From Roseinatronobacter alkalisoli (GTDB lineage Bacteria; Pseudomonadota; Alphaproteobacteria; Rhodobacterales; Rhodobacteraceae): DNA of 64,000 nucleotides. The position numbers and the translations under genes were made by a program. The stretch is from positions 62,001-126,000 of the forward strand of contig NZ_JAQZSM010000004.1 in NCBI RefSeq assembly GCF_028745735.1, written 5' to 3'. Below the pieces are notes generated by a model. The model was not told the DNA's origin. It searched no databases and saw only the letters and a list, made by a program, of their open reading frames with translations. Of the stretch, positions 44,701 to 53,170 are shown piece by piece. Numbering within the stretch: position 1 is the stretch's first letter; every line of letters starts with the position of its first letter.

Positions 44701-45171
44701 CGGATAGCCGACTTCATCCGCCATCTTGCGTACCGCGTCCATATCATCGCCCAGAAGTTCGGTCGCGGGAATGACCGGAACGCCCGCTTCGATTGCGACG
44801 CGCCGCGCGCTGGCCTTGTCGCCAAGCGCGCGCATGGTTTCTGCCTTCGGGCCAATAAAGGTGATGCCGTTTTCCACGCAGGCATCAATAAGATCCGGGT
44901 TTTCCGACAGCAGCCCATAGCCCGGATGAATGGCATCTGCGCCAGACAGTTTGGCCACGCGGATGATTTCGTCAATCGACAGATAGGCCGCAACCGGCCC
45001 CATCCCTTCGCCAATGCGGTAGGCTTCATCCGCCTTGAACCGGTGCAGGCCCAGTTTGTCCTCTTCTGCGTAAACGGCAACAGTGCGTTTGCCCAACTCA
45101 TTGGCGGCACGCATGATGCGGATAGCAATTTCACCACGGTTGGCGATCAGGATCTTCTGAAATTCGGCCAT
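41725..45171 (-). CDS. pyc: pyruvate carboxylase
   Basis: A 1148-residue single-chain biotin enzyme that makes oxaloacetate from pyruvate and bicarbonate. Domains in order: biotin carboxylase (about 1-455; [23 protein letters not shown]-grasp [12 protein letters not shown]), carboxyltransferase (about 535-830; [20 protein letters not shown], metal-binding HFHTHDTGG), allosteric linker, and biotin carrier (about 1075-1148; [12 protein letters not shown] with the biotinylated Lys). Length equals the family norm. It is the main anaplerotic entry into the TCA cycle. Confidence 0.95.
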   Translation of the reverse strand: MAEFQKILIANRGEIAIRIMRAANELGKRTVAVYAEEDKLGLHRFKADEAYRIGEGMGPVAAYLSIDEIIRVAKLSGADAIHPGYGLLSENPDLIDACVENGITFIGPKAETMRALGDKASARRVAIEAGVPVIPATELLGDDMDAVRKMADEVGYPLMLKASHGGGGRGMRAITGPDELESKVREGRREAEAAFGNGEGYLEKMIQRARHVEVQLLGDTHGNLYHLYERDCTVQRRNQKVVERAPAPYLTPEQRAEICELGLKIGRAVGYQNAGTVEFLMDMDEGKFYFIEVNPRVQVEHTVTEEVTGIDIVKAQIRVAEGATLSDATGTPSQGDVTLSGHALQCRITTEDPLNNFIPDYGRLTAYRSATGMGIRLDGGTAYAGGVITRYYDSLLVKVTAWAATPEESIARMDRALREFRIRGVSTNIDFVINLLKHQTFLDYSYTTKFIDTTDDLFQFRKRQDRATKILTYIADITVNGHPETAGRATPPAGIKTPTAPKVSVQQPPRGAKQILDEQGPQAVADWMAAEKRLLLTDTTMRDAHQSLLATRMRSIDMIRVAPAYAHMLPQLFSMECWGGATFDVAYRFLQECPWQRLRDLRARMPNLMTQMLLRASNGVGYTNYPDNVVQFFVKQAAETGVDVFRVFDSLNWVENMRVAMDAVLEANKLCEGTLCYTGDILNPDRAKYDLKYYVRMGQDLKAAGAHVLGLKDMAGLLKPASARVLIKALKEDVGLPIHFHTHDTGGIAGATILAAAEAGVDAADAAMDAFSGNTSQPTLGSIVEALRFTDRDTGLDMGAIRKISDYWEEVRTHYAAFESAQQAPSSEVYLHEMPGGQFTNLKAQARSMGLEDRWPEVARTYADVNMMFGDIVKVTPSSKVVGDMALMMVSQGLTRADVENPERDVSFPESVIDMLRGNLGQPPGGWPEGILRKVLKDESPLTERPGARLPPVDLEATRADLSKELEGFTVDDEDLNGYLMYPKVFLDYMGRHRIYGPVRTLPTQTFFYGMEPGEEISAEIAPGKTLEIRVVAVGETGDDGDVKVFFELNGQPRTIRVANREVKAKTAQRAKADIANPAHVGAPMPGAVASVAVNPGQKVKAGDLLLTIEAMKMETGMHADRDAVVKSVHVQAGTQIEAKDLLIEFED

Positions 45172-45258
45172 GACGGTCCTTTCTGCGAGTGCAAACCTGT
45201 CTTTGGTCCACGGAATAGACCAGTTTTCACAGTTTCGTAAAGGGATTGTAAGGTTTCG

Positions 45259-46422
45259 TTAGAATTCGGGCACCGGCGCAAGCCGCGCTGCGGCATCCTG
45301 CGCGCGGGATATGCCCAGCTGCACCATGCAGCTTTTCATATCTTCGGTCAGAATATTGTACAGATGCGTCGGTCCCTGTGCGCCTAGCGCCCCCAAAGCG
45401 TAATGCCAGCCCCGCCCCAGCATGGCAAAATCCGCGCCAAGGGCCAGCACACGCAGGATATCCAGCCCCGTTTCCAGTCCCGAATCGCAGATCAGCGGGA
45501 AATCCGGCCCGACAGCGGCGCGAATGGCGGGCAGGCAATGTATTGCCGCAGGCGCCCCGTCGAACTGGCGTCCTGCATGGTTCGAGACCCAGATGGCCTG
45601 CATGCCCGCATCGCGCAGGCGCGCAGCGTCGTCCGGCTCCAGCACTCCCTTGATGATCAGCGGCCCCTGCCATTCATCGCGAACTGCGCGCAGATAATCC
45701 CAGTCGGGCGCGGCGCGCAGCAGATATCCCGCATGGGCAGTGGACGGGGCGTTTCCGTCCAGTTTCAGATATTCCTCCATCAGGCGCAGGCGGGGGGTGC
45801 CATGCCGCAAGGTGCCAAGCGCCCAGACAGGGCGCAGGGCGATCTGGGCCAGAATCGACGGTGTAATCCGTGGCGGAATCGCAAGCTGTGCGCGCAATTG
45901 CCGTTCCCGGCGTGACGGGCCGGGCACATCAACCGTCAGCACCAGTGTTTCAAAGCCCGATTTGCGCGCGCGGGTCAGCAGATCACGGCGGATTTCAGGG
46001 TCTTTGGGCGGGTAAAGCTGAAACCAGCCCATATCGCCCGCAACCGGGCCTATATCTTCGGGCAGGCGCGTGGCCACAGTGCTGAGCGCATAGGGGATGC
46101 GACTGTTTCGCGCCATTGTCGCAAGGGCCGCTTCCGCCCCCGGCCAGATCAGGCCCGACATGCCAACGGGCGCGATACCTATCGGGCAGGAATAATCGCG
46201 CCCCAGAAAACGGGTGCGCAGATCGGGCGTGATCGGGCCGCGCAGGATTGCGGGGGTGAACAGAACCTGATCCAGTGCGGTGCGGTTGCGCTGTTTGACG
46301 GATTCCGTGCCCGTGGCGCTGTCGACATATTCCCACACGAAATGCGGCACCCGTTTGCGGCAGGCCGATTTCAGGTCTGAAAGGGCGGGATACTGCTGAT
46401 CTGGATGCATTACATCGCTCAT
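45259..46422 (-). CDS. FMN-dependent alpha-hydroxy-acid dehydrogenase (LldD-like)
   Basis: A 387-residue TIM-barrel flavoprotein. PIGIAPVGMSGLIWPGAEAA (FMN binding), WFQLYPPKDPEI, VLTVDVPGPSRRERQLRAQL and IWVSNHAGRQFDGAPAAI (catalytic His; usual NHGGRQ has Ala for the second Gly here) fit L-lactate dehydrogenase or a related hydroxy-acid oxidase. The exact substrate is unproven. It lies 87 bp upstream of pyc on the same strand; lactate oxidation feeding pyruvate to Pyc is a plausible link. Confidence 0.82.
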   Translation of the reverse strand: MSDVMHPDQQYPALSDLKSACRKRVPHFVWEYVDSATGTESVKQRNRTALDQVLFTPAILRGPITPDLRTRFLGRDYSCPIGIAPVGMSGLIWPGAEAALATMARNSRIPYALSTVATRLPEDIGPVAGDMGWFQLYPPKDPEIRRDLLTRARKSGFETLVLTVDVPGPSRRERQLRAQLAIPPRITPSILAQIALRPVWALGTLRHGTPRLRLMEEYLKLDGNAPSTAHAGYLLRAAPDWDYLRAVRDEWQGPLIIKGVLEPDDAARLRDAGMQAIWVSNHAGRQFDGAPAAIHCLPAIRAAVGPDFPLICDSGLETGLDILRVLALGADFAMLGRGWHYALGALGAQGPTHLYNILTEDMKSCMVQLGISRAQDAAARLAPVPEF

Positions 46423-46954
46423 ATTCCGAGGCTGCCATGCAGGTGATCATGTGAATGCGGAATTGGCAAGCGTGTCGTTCCGCGCCCGGCCTATACCAGA
46501 TGTTAAGGAACGGCCCATATGATGATCAGAACTATTCCCATGGGACGGATACGATGCACAGAATCATCAATCACAGTTCGTCGAATGACGTGTTGCAGTG
46601 CAGTTCGCATGATACGTGGCATTCCGGCCAGTTGGCGCTGGCGGGTGCCGACGTGGAACAGTGCGCTTTCCCGTGTTGGAAAATGGCGTTTATCGCCAGA
46701 CCCGAACTGACGGAAATTCTGGAAAAGGCGGTTATTTTGGAAAAAGCGGTGGTTCCGTTGACGGAAATTGCGCGACGGGCAACCAGCCAGACCGGCGACC
46801 GGCGCGGGAATAAACTATTCAGATGGGTCATTGGCAGCTTTCGGAATCCGGCGGCCATCTGAACGCTGCGACAATCACGATTTTCCGGCAAGCTGGCGGG
46901 AACGTTGGGCGAACATGGCTTTCCCTTTGCAGTGCGTTTCGTTATTGTCGCGCC
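46423..46954. other. intergenic region of 532 bp with a doubtful small ORF
   Basis: Between the starts of the divergent lldD-like and helicase genes. It must carry both promoters. One plus-strand frame from ATG 46554 to 46862 (102 codons) has GGA nearby but no recognisable motif; its product has a repeated LTEILEKAVILEKAVV stretch reflecting an imperfect DNA repeat at about 46715-46760. I do not call it as a gene. Nothing else is seen. Confidence 0.4.
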
Positions 46955-49381
46955 ATGAGCGATTTCAACACTGACCTGCCCCTCTCCGCCCGCGCCATGG
47001 CCGCGCGTCCTGCCCCATATCTGGAAGGGTTGAACCCCGCGCAGCGCCAGGCGGTCGAAGCGCTGGATGGTCCTGTCCTTATGCTGGCCGGCGCCGGAAC
47101 CGGCAAAACCAAGGCGCTGACTGCGCGTATTGCGCATTTGCTGAATTCCGGCCGCGCCTTTCCATCGCAAATTCTGGCTGTGACCTTTACCAACAAGGCC
47201 GCGCGCGAAATGAAGCTGCGGGTGGGTGGCTATCTGGGCGAAGCCGTGGAAGGTATGCCCTGGCTGGGCACATTCCATTCCATCAGCGCGAAATTGCTGC
47301 GCCGCCATGCCGAACTTGTGGGCCTGAAGTCCAGCTTCACCATTCTGGACAGCGATGACCAGTTGCGCCTGCTGAAGCAGTTGATTGCGGCGACCAATAT
47401 TGACGAAAAACGCTGGCCTGCGCGGTTATTGGCGGGAATCATCGACCAATGGAAAAACCACGCATGGACGCCCGAACAGGTACCCGCGCGCGAAGCCAGT
47501 GCGTTCAACAATCGCGGGACAGAAATCTACGCCGCCTATCAGGACCGGCTGAAAACCCTCAATGCCTGTGATTTCGGGGATCTGCTGTTGCATTGCATCC
47601 GGATTTTTCAGGTGCATCCGGATGTGCTGGAAACGTATCAGACACGGTTTCGCTATATTCTGGTGGACGAATATCAGGATACCAATATCGCGCAATATCT
47701 GTGGCTGCGGCTGCTGGCGGGCGGGCATAAGAATATCTGCTGCGTGGGCGATGACGATCAGTCGATCTATGGCTGGCGCGGGGCCGAAGTGGGTAATATC
47801 CTGCGGTTTGAACGCGATTTTCCGGGCGCAACTGTCGTGCGGCTGGAACAGAATTACCGCTCCACCCCGCATATTCTGGCTGCCGCAGGTCAGGTGATTG
47901 CCGGCAATGAAGGGCGTCTTGGCAAAACCCTGTGGACCGAAGCGGAAACCGGCGAAAAGGTGCGCTTGATCGGGCATTGGGATGGTGAGGAAGAAGCGCG
48001 CTGGATCGGCGAACAGATAGAGGATTTGCAACGCGGCACGCGCGGGCTTGCCCCGTTCGCGTTGAACCAAATGGCCATTCTGGTGCGCGCCAGCCACCAG
48101 ATGCGCGCGTTTGAAGACCGTTTTCTGACAATCGGCCTGCCGTATCGCGTGATCGGTGGCCCGCGATTTTATGAACGCATGGAAATCCGTGACGCGATGG
48201 CCTATTTCCGGCTGGCGGTCAGTCCCGGTGACGATCTGGCCTTTGAACGGGTCGTCAATACCCCCAAGCGGGGCTTGGGAAGCGAGACCCAGAAGAAGAT
48301 TCAACGAATTGCCCGTGTAAACGGTGTGCCTTTGGTGCAGGGTGCCGCAATGGCGATCGAGGCGGGCGAGATCAAGGGCAAGGGCGCGGCGCAATTGCGC
48401 AGGCTGATTGAAAACATTGCTCGCTGGAATCATTCAGTTTCTGGGACATTTACCCCTTCCACAGTTTCAAACGATGAATTGATCATTGACGACGAAGATG
48501 TAGGGGTAGCGGCCCGTGTTTTCGAAAGTGGGGCAAGCGCAGAGTCACATATCGAACTAGCCGAACAGATACTGGAAGAATCCGGCTATACAGAAATGTG
48601 GCTGAATGACAAAACGCCCGAAGCGCCGGGGCGGCTGGACAACCTGAAAGAACTGGTCAAGGCGTTGGAATCATTTGAAAACATACAAGGGTTTCTGGAA
48701 CATATTGCGCTGGTCATGGATAATGACAGCGATGGTTCCGTCGACAAGGTCAGCATCATGACCCTGCATGGCTCCAAGGGGCTGGAATTTCCCGTGGTGT
48801 TTTTGCCGGGCTGGGAAGACGGGTTGTTTCCGTCGCAGCGTTCCATGGACGAAACCGGATCGAAAGGTCTGGAGGAGGAACGCCGCCTTGCCTATGTCGG
48901 AATCACCCGCGCAGAGCAGCTTTGCACCATCAGTTTTGCCGCGAATCGCAGGGTGTATGGGCAATGGCAGGCACAGATGCCGTCGCGCTTCGTGGATGAA
49001 CTGCCCGCGGATCATGTTGATATCCTGACGCCGCCGGGCCTGTATGGTGGTGGGGGTATGGCTGCGACAATGGCGCAAAGCAGTGTTGAAGACCGCGCAA
49101 TGCGGGCCGATGCCTATAATTCACCGGGTTGGCGGCGCTTTCAGGCCGCGCAATCACGCCCGGCCGCGCAGCCGCGCCAAGCGTCGAAGATGGTAATTGA
49201 CGGGACCGCATTGCCGGTGTTCGAAGAAGGCGCGCGCGTTTTCCACACCAAATTCGGCTATGGGCGCGTGGCGTCCGTTGACGGTGACAAGCTGTTCGTT
49301 GAATTCGAAAAATCCGGCCCGCGCCATATCGTGGCAAGATTCGTAGTTCCCGCAGATCAGGCAGATGATCTGCCGTTCTGA
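46955..49381 (+). CDS. uvrD: UvrD/PcrA-type DNA helicase II
   Basis: An 808-residue superfamily 1 helicase for repair and replication. Motif I (LAGAGTGKTKALTARIA, about 43-59), Ia (VTFTNKAAREMK), II (VDEYQDTNIAQY), III (CVGDDDQSIYGWRGAE), IV (LEQNYRSTPHIL), V (VSIMTLHGSKGLEFPVVFLP) and VI (EERRLAYVGITRAE) are all present, and the C-terminus has the Tudor-like RNA polymerase-binding segment (GARVFHTKFGYGRVASVDGD). The start at 46955 is chosen because upstream codons in frame lack conservation. Confidence 0.9.
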   Translation: MSDFNTDLPLSARAMAARPAPYLEGLNPAQRQAVEALDGPVLMLAGAGTGKTKALTARIAHLLNSGRAFPSQILAVTFTNKAAREMKLRVGGYLGEAVEGMPWLGTFHSISAKLLRRHAELVGLKSSFTILDSDDQLRLLKQLIAATNIDEKRWPARLLAGIIDQWKNHAWTPEQVPAREASAFNNRGTEIYAAYQDRLKTLNACDFGDLLLHCIRIFQVHPDVLETYQTRFRYILVDEYQDTNIAQYLWLRLLAGGHKNICCVGDDDQSIYGWRGAEVGNILRFERDFPGATVVRLEQNYRSTPHILAAAGQVIAGNEGRLGKTLWTEAETGEKVRLIGHWDGEEEARWIGEQIEDLQRGTRGLAPFALNQMAILVRASHQMRAFEDRFLTIGLPYRVIGGPRFYERMEIRDAMAYFRLAVSPGDDLAFERVVNTPKRGLGSETQKKIQRIARVNGVPLVQGAAMAIEAGEIKGKGAAQLRRLIENIARWNHSVSGTFTPSTVSNDELIIDDEDVGVAARVFESGASAESHIELAEQILEESGYTEMWLNDKTPEAPGRLDNLKELVKALESFENIQGFLEHIALVMDNDSDGSVDKVSIMTLHGSKGLEFPVVFLPGWEDGLFPSQRSMDETGSKGLEEERRLAYVGITRAEQLCTISFAANRRVYGQWQAQMPSRFVDELPADHVDILTPPGLYGGGGMAATMAQSSVEDRAMRADAYNSPGWRRFQAAQSRPAAQPRQASKMVIDGTALPVFEEGARVFHTKFGYGRVASVDGDKLFVEFEKSGPRHIVARFVVPADQADDLPF

Positions 49382-49426
49382 CGGAAACGCAAACCGGCGC
49401 ACCAATACTGTTTTAAGAATCAAAAA

Positions 49427-49462
49427 GGCGGCAGTCCCAGGGAGGAGGAGGGGACTGCCGCC
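49427..49462 (-). ncRNA. CcsR-like sRNA hairpin 6, also the array terminator
   Basis: A perfect 12-bp stem (GGCGGCAGTCCC with GGGACTGCCGCC) carries a 12-nt loop that contains CCTCCTCCC. It is the longest stem in the array and is followed by TTTTTG on the minus strand, so this last copy ends transcription of the whole DUF1127-sRNA unit. Confidence 0.82.
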
Positions 49463-49472
49463 GATTTGCCAT

Positions 49473-49496
49473 GACCCCAGGGAGGAGGAGGGGGCC
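49473..49496 (-). ncRNA. CcsR-like sRNA hairpin 5
   Basis: A 6-bp stem (GGCCCC with GGGGTC, one G-T pair) holds the same 12-nt loop with CCTCCTCCC. It is one of the weaker stems of the array. Confidence 0.7.
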
Positions 49497-49539
49497 CGTT
49501 GCAATGTTCGGGTCCGTGACCCGATATTCTAGGGATAGA

Positions 49540-49563
49540 GCAGCCAGGGAGGAGGAGGGCTGC
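49540..49563 (-). ncRNA. CcsR-like sRNA hairpin 4
   Basis: Stem GCAGCC with GGCTGC (6 bp) around the 12-nt loop containing CCTCCTCCC. The stem sequence differs from the other copies, while the loop is identical, so selection acts on the loop. Confidence 0.75.
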
Positions 49564-49580
49564 GGTATCCCAACGACCAC

Positions 49581-49605
49581 CACCCAGGGAGGAGGAGAGG
49601 GGGTG
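49581..49605 (-). ncRNA. CcsR-like sRNA hairpin 3
   Basis: Stem CACCC with GGGTG (5 bp) around a 15-nt loop that contains CCTCCTCCC. It is the least stable copy; the loop has three extra bases. Confidence 0.65.
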
Positions 49606-49652
49606 TTCGTTTCGTGACCGGCTTCTGGCTTTCTGCCATGACCGGAATAGGG

Positions 49653-49687
49653 TGACGGTGATTGGGGAGGAGGATCAATCACCGTCG
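49653..49687 (-). ncRNA. CcsR-like sRNA hairpin 2
   Basis: GACGGTGATTG pairs with CAATCACCGTC (11 bp) around an 11-nt loop with CCTCCTCCC. The loop edge differs slightly (ATCCTCCTCCC), the only copy without the CTCCTCCTCCCT form. Confidence 0.78.
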
Positions 49688-49692
49688 CTCTC

Positions 49693-49718
49693 GGACCCCA
49701 GGGAGGAGGAGGGGGTCC
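49693..49718 (-). ncRNA. CcsR-like sRNA hairpin 1 (promoter-proximal)
   Basis: GGACCCC pairs with GGGGTCC (7 bp) around the 12-nt loop with CCTCCTCCC, only 7 bp after the stop codon of the DUF1127 gene. The arrangement equals that of R. sphaeroides, where CcsR1-4 follow the DUF1127 gene ccaF1 on one transcript. Confidence 0.8.
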
Positions 49719-49725
49719 AAAACCA

Positions 49726-49938
49726 TTAATTCTCGTATGCGGCCTCGTATGCCAGGCGCGTGATCATGGAGCGGCTGATGCCGAGATCTTCCAGTTCACG
49801 GCTGCTCAGGCTGCTCAGCTCATCATGGGTTCGTTTGTAAACCCGGTAGCGCGACATCGAATCTGCTACGCTTTCAACCCAACCCATCAGGTAGGCAACC
49901 GGGCGAAAGGAACCTGCATTTGCGGTTATATGTGCCAT
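49726..49938 (-). CDS. DUF1127 small protein (CcaF1-like), co-transcribed with sRNA array
   Basis: A 70-residue protein with an Arg-rich DUF1127 domain in its C-terminal half (RTHDELSSLSSRELEDLGIS then RSMITRLAYEAAYEN). The start at 49938 has GAGAAGG upstream. In R. sphaeroides the equivalent protein, CcaF1, binds RNA and affects maturation of the CcsR sRNAs encoded just behind it; the same gene order is present here. The upstream spacer has a possible heat-shock-sigma promoter. Confidence 0.85.
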   Translation of the reverse strand: MAHITANAGSFRPVAYLMGWVESVADSMSRYRVYKRTHDELSSLSSRELEDLGISRSMITRLAYEAAYEN

Positions 49939-49994
49939 GTTTTGCCTTCTCTTCTCACTGTGCTGCGGCGAGTGCCGCGTCTTCTTGTGATTGA

Positions 49995-50021
49995 AGATAG
50001 CGATTTGCTGCGCTCGCACAA
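49995..50021 (-). promoter_or_regulatory. candidate stress (RpoH-type) promoter of the DUF1127-sRNA operon
   Basis: On the minus strand TTGTGC (50021-50016) and CTATCT (50000-49995) are 15 bp apart, about 57 bp before the start codon. The C-starting -10 recalls RpoH-type promoters, which drive the homologous operon in R. sphaeroides. The fit is only partial. Confidence 0.33.
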
Positions 50022-50155
50022 TAGACGATGCTGCAATGCGGCTATGCGCTAGCGACATGTTTACGCTAGGGAAATTTAAAAAATGCCTGAAAATTGGACC
50101 ATCCGGTCCGGAATTCCGGCGTGCATTGGCGCGAAAGTTGACTTCGCAATGCAGA

Positions 50156-50590
50156 TTAATTGATCAAATGTTCAGAAATAATGGTAGCGGTATCAGTAAG
50201 TTCGCGTGCATCCCCTTGCGGGGGCGTGCTGAATGCCGTGGCGCCGTCGTGCAGGTATGCGGATGAGGTCACATCATGCATGTGATGCATGGGAACGACA
50301 TGGGCATGCGCGTGGGGGACGTGAATTCCGGTATAGAACATGGAAACACGCGGAACTTTGTATATTGCCTTCTGCGCGCGGGCAATTTTCTGGGCGCATG
50401 TCGTTATGCGCGTGGCCAGATGTTCGGGCAGATCTTCGAACCAGACATGGTGTGTCTTGGGAATCACCAGGCTGTGGCCTGCGCGGATCGGATGCAGGTC
50501 CAGAAATGCAAGGATATGGTCATCCTCATATATCTTGTGGGCAGGCAAGGCCCCCGACGCAATCTTGCAGAACAGACAGTCATGTTGCAT
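50156..50590 (-). CDS. HIT-family protein
   Basis: A 144-residue histidine-triad nucleotide-binding protein. CLFCKIASG at the N-terminus and HVPHAHAHVVPMH (about 97-109) with the HxHxHxx catalytic triad are clear. Such enzymes hydrolyse nucleoside phosphoramidates or AppppA-like compounds. The start at 50590 (MQHDCLFCK) is the family form; an upstream extension of 39 residues overlaps the divergent region before mrp. Confidence 0.82.
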   Translation of the reverse strand: MQHDCLFCKIASGALPAHKIYEDDHILAFLDLHPIRAGHSLVIPKTHHVWFEDLPEHLATRITTCAQKIARAQKAIYKVPRVSMFYTGIHVPHAHAHVVPMHHMHDVTSSAYLHDGATAFSTPPQGDARELTDTATIISEHLIN

Positions 50591-50724
50591 CTGGCCCTCC
50601 AGCCCTGTGAGATTGTGAATTTTTGCATGGAACAGGGTGCATGACAATTTGCAAACAGCCATGTAAGCCTTGCCGCCATGGCGCGCAAAGCCCATCTCTT
50701 CGCGCAAACCCGGAAGGAATTATC

Positions 50725-51795
50725 ATGAGTGTGACACGCGAAACGGTCCTTGATGCCCTGAAACAGATTGATGTGCCCGATGGCGGCGATCTGGTATCGC
50801 GCGATCTGGTGCGCGCACTTGTCATTGAGGGGGGCGCGATCCGCTTTGTGCTGGAGGCTGAAAGCGCCGAAATGGCCCAGCGGCTGGCCCCCGCGCGGCA
50901 GGCGGCGGAAGCTGCGGTCAAGGCGCTGGACGGGGTGACGCGGGTTTCGGTGGCGTTGACCGCGCATGGCCCCGCGCCAAAGGCAAAAGGTGCCGCGCCG
51001 TCGTTGAAAATTGGTGGCCACCCGCGTCCCCAAGGGGACAAGCAGGCGGTGCCCGGCGTGCAACATATTGTGGCCGTGGGGTCCGGCAAGGGCGGGGTGG
51101 GCAAGTCCACGGTTGCGTCCAATCTGGCCGTTGCGCTGGCCCGTCTGGGTGTGCGTGTGGGCCTGCTGGACGCCGATATATACGGGCCAAGCCAGCCCAA
51201 GATGATGGGGGTGGACCGCAGGCCTGCCTCGCCCGATGGCAAGAAGATCATTCCGCTTCAGGCGCATGGGGTCACGATGATTTCCATTGGCCTGATGCTG
51301 AAGGCCGATGATGCCGTGATCTGGCGCGGGCCGATGCTGATGGGGGCGTTGCAGCAACTTCTGACGCAAGTGGAATGGGGTGAGCTGGATGTGCTGATTG
51401 TGGACATGCCACCGGGGACGGGCGACATTCAACTGACACTATGCCAGAAATTCGATGTGCGCGGCGCGGTCATCGTGTCCACGCCGCAGGACGTGGCACT
51501 GCTGGACGCGCGCAAGGCGCTGCGCGCCTTTCAGACCCTGAAAACCCCGATTCTGGGACTGATTGAAAACATGTCCACCTATATATGCCCCAATTGCGGG
51601 CATGAGGATCATATCTTTGGCGAAGGCGGCGTCCGTGTTGAGGCCGAAAAACAAGGCCTGCCCTTTCTGGGGGAATTGCCGCTGAGTGTCGAAGTGCGTC
51701 TGGCTGGGGATGGGGGTATTCCTGTCGCTGCGACAGACAGCCCGGTTGCACGCGCGTATGAGCGTATGGCGCAACGCCTGATCGAGGTGATCTAG
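50725..51795 (+). CDS. mrp: Mrp/NBP35-type Fe-S cluster carrier ATPase
   Basis: A 356-residue protein: an N-terminal MIP18-like domain (about 5-80), a deviant Walker A (VGSGKGGVGKSTVASNLAVA, about 115-134), DADIYGPSQPKMMG, DMPPGTGDIQLTL, and the cluster-binding YICPNCGHEDHIFGEGG (CxxC). It carries Fe-S clusters to apoproteins. GGAAGGA precedes the ATG at 50725. Confidence 0.9.
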   Translation: MSVTRETVLDALKQIDVPDGGDLVSRDLVRALVIEGGAIRFVLEAESAEMAQRLAPARQAAEAAVKALDGVTRVSVALTAHGPAPKAKGAAPSLKIGGHPRPQGDKQAVPGVQHIVAVGSGKGGVGKSTVASNLAVALARLGVRVGLLDADIYGPSQPKMMGVDRRPASPDGKKIIPLQAHGVTMISIGLMLKADDAVIWRGPMLMGALQQLLTQVEWGELDVLIVDMPPGTGDIQLTLCQKFDVRGAVIVSTPQDVALLDARKALRAFQTLKTPILGLIENMSTYICPNCGHEDHIFGEGGVRVEAEKQGLPFLGELPLSVEVRLAGDGGIPVAATDSPVARAYERMAQRLIEVI

Positions 51796-52230
51796 CGTAT
51801 TGTCATACCGCGCGGAAACGGGGAGCAGATTGAACCCGGCCTGAAACAGTTGTGGATGTGGGCCACGTTGCGGTCTTTGCGTTGCATCTTGGAAACTCCG
51901 ACGCGCGTTTCGGGCCGCAAACTGCGCAAGCCGTCACCCCGGGTTGATTGCGCCCCCGGGTCCGCAGATTCAGGGATTGGCCGGGATTGCATGGGACGCA
52001 TGGAATTTCATGGGAATGGCGCATTTTCCGGCCGGAAAATTCCGTCCCGCACTGCGCCTTCTGATCGCGGACGAATCAACCGCACGTGATTCGGCGTGAT
52101 TTCAGGTGTTTTCCGGCAGCAATACCTGATGGTCAGCTGCGGTAGGCGCATTTGATTGTTGCTTATGTGCAACGATGAAGTCTTTTCAGAACAGTTTTTC
52201 ATATTTTATCATCCCTGTTCGCGCATGAGG

Positions 52231-52260
52231 TGGGATGCCATGGGTGCGCGGCATTTGGGG
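52231..52260 (+). promoter_or_regulatory. possible MraZ-binding repeats
   Basis: TGGGA, five bases, TGGGT, then after ten bases TGGGG. MraZ proteins bind direct repeats of (G)TGGGN separated by five bases upstream of mraZ. The site is about 400 bp before mraZ, farther than in E. coli, so this is a tentative call. Confidence 0.3.
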
Positions 52261-52566
52261 CGGTTCCTGAAATGTTCACACTATATGTAGTGAATTTTAG
52301 AAAATAATCACAGAATGCAGTAGGGTGTAATCCGCCTGCCTATATGTCATGCCCGTATTTTTCAGTTGATTACCATGCAATCCCATGTCATCCCTTTATC
52401 CAAGATGAACGGGCAATAAAGGGGCGACCAAAGACCCCGAACGAGGCAAACGGTTTCATACAGGCACCCGCTTTATCTTGAAACAAAACAGATCCGGCGC
52501 GCTTGCAGGCAGCATCCCCTCCCCCAAGGACGCACGCGCAAACCGGGCACCCAGCGATGGGACAGT

Positions 52567-52602
52567 CGGCGGATCGGGCAGTGGCAGCAGCTCGATCCGC
52601 CG
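52567..52602 (+). promoter_or_regulatory. leader hairpin upstream of mraZ
   Basis: CGGCGGATCG pairs with CGATCCGCCG (10 bp) around a 16-base loop, followed by TTTCCATTTT. It could act as an attenuator or as the terminator of a short leader RNA, 55 bp before the mraZ start. Confidence 0.45.
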
Positions 52603-52657
52603 TTTCCATTTTCAGACCCCATGACGGGGTCCAGAACAAAAAAAGGACCGCCGGGCA

Positions 52658-53170
52658 GTGGCACGCAGGTTCAGAGGCTCCTTCCACCAGAAGGTGGACA
52701 GCAAAGGAAGGGTTTCCATCCCCGCCTCTTTCCGTCGTGTCGTCGAAACCGGCGACCCGGACTGGACAGACGGGCTGCGCCCCAATCTGGTTATTGTCTA
52801 CGGGCTGGATGACCAGAACTGGCTGGATTGCTATACCGTCAACGCCATCGAGGATATCGAAGAACGCATCGACCAGATGCAACCGGGCAGCGATGACCGC
52901 GAAGCGCTGGAATTGCTGTTTCACGGTCTGGCTCAGGATATGCAGATCGACGAGGACGGGCGCATTGTCCTGCCACAGAAACTACGCGACAAGATCGGTC
53001 TGGACGGCGACGAAAAGGCGCTGTTCATCGCACTTGGCGACCGGTTCCAGATATGGCGCGAAGACACGTTCGAAGCGACCAAGACCGCCGCAACCCGCGC
53101 CTATCTGGCCGATCAGGGACCACGCTTCAACCCGCTGACAAAATTGCCATCGCGTCCAAGTTCACCATGA
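52658..53170 (+). CDS. mraZ: MraZ, dcw-cluster transcriptional regulator
   Basis: A 170-residue protein made of two SpoVT/AbrB-like repeats: [20 protein letters not shown] at the N-terminus and [20 protein letters not shown] at about 88-107. It starts with GTG, with AAAGGA 11 bp upstream. MraZ represses the dcw cluster in E. coli. Its stop overlaps the rsmH start (ATGA). Confidence 0.9.
   Translation: MARRFRGSFHQKVDSKGRVSIPASFRRVVETGDPDWTDGLRPNLVIVYGLDDQNWLDCYTVNAIEDIEERIDQMQPGSDDREALELLFHGLAQDMQIDEDGRIVLPQKLRDKIGLDGDEKALFIALGDRFQIWREDTFEATKTAATRAYLADQGPRFNPLTKLPSRPSSP

Larger units (their letters stand above)
51796..52657. other. 862-bp intergenic region upstream of the dcw cluster
   Basis: No supported gene. 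The left third is GC-rich; about 52140-52400 is clearly AT-richer than the rest of the window. It contains TGGGN repeats at 52231-52260 (possible MraZ box), an inverted repeat CACTA-TATG-TAGTG at 52279-52292, a hairpin at 52567-52602 and a short GACCCC/GGGGTC hairpin at 52615-52631. Such long leaders before mraZ usually carry the main dcw promoters. Confidence 0.5.

Noticed and set aside
46554-46862. 102-codon plus-strand ORF before uvrD
   Set aside because: No recognisable motif, weak start signals and a composition that reflects an imperfect DNA repeat; described only in the intergenic entry.
49427-49718. Regularly spaced GGGAGGAGG units that could be read as a CRISPR or simple tandem repeat array
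   Set aside because: Only 9-12 bases are shared, spacing varies from about 43 to 72 bp, and each unit is the loop of a separate hairpin with its own stem; there are no equal-length spacers or cas genes.
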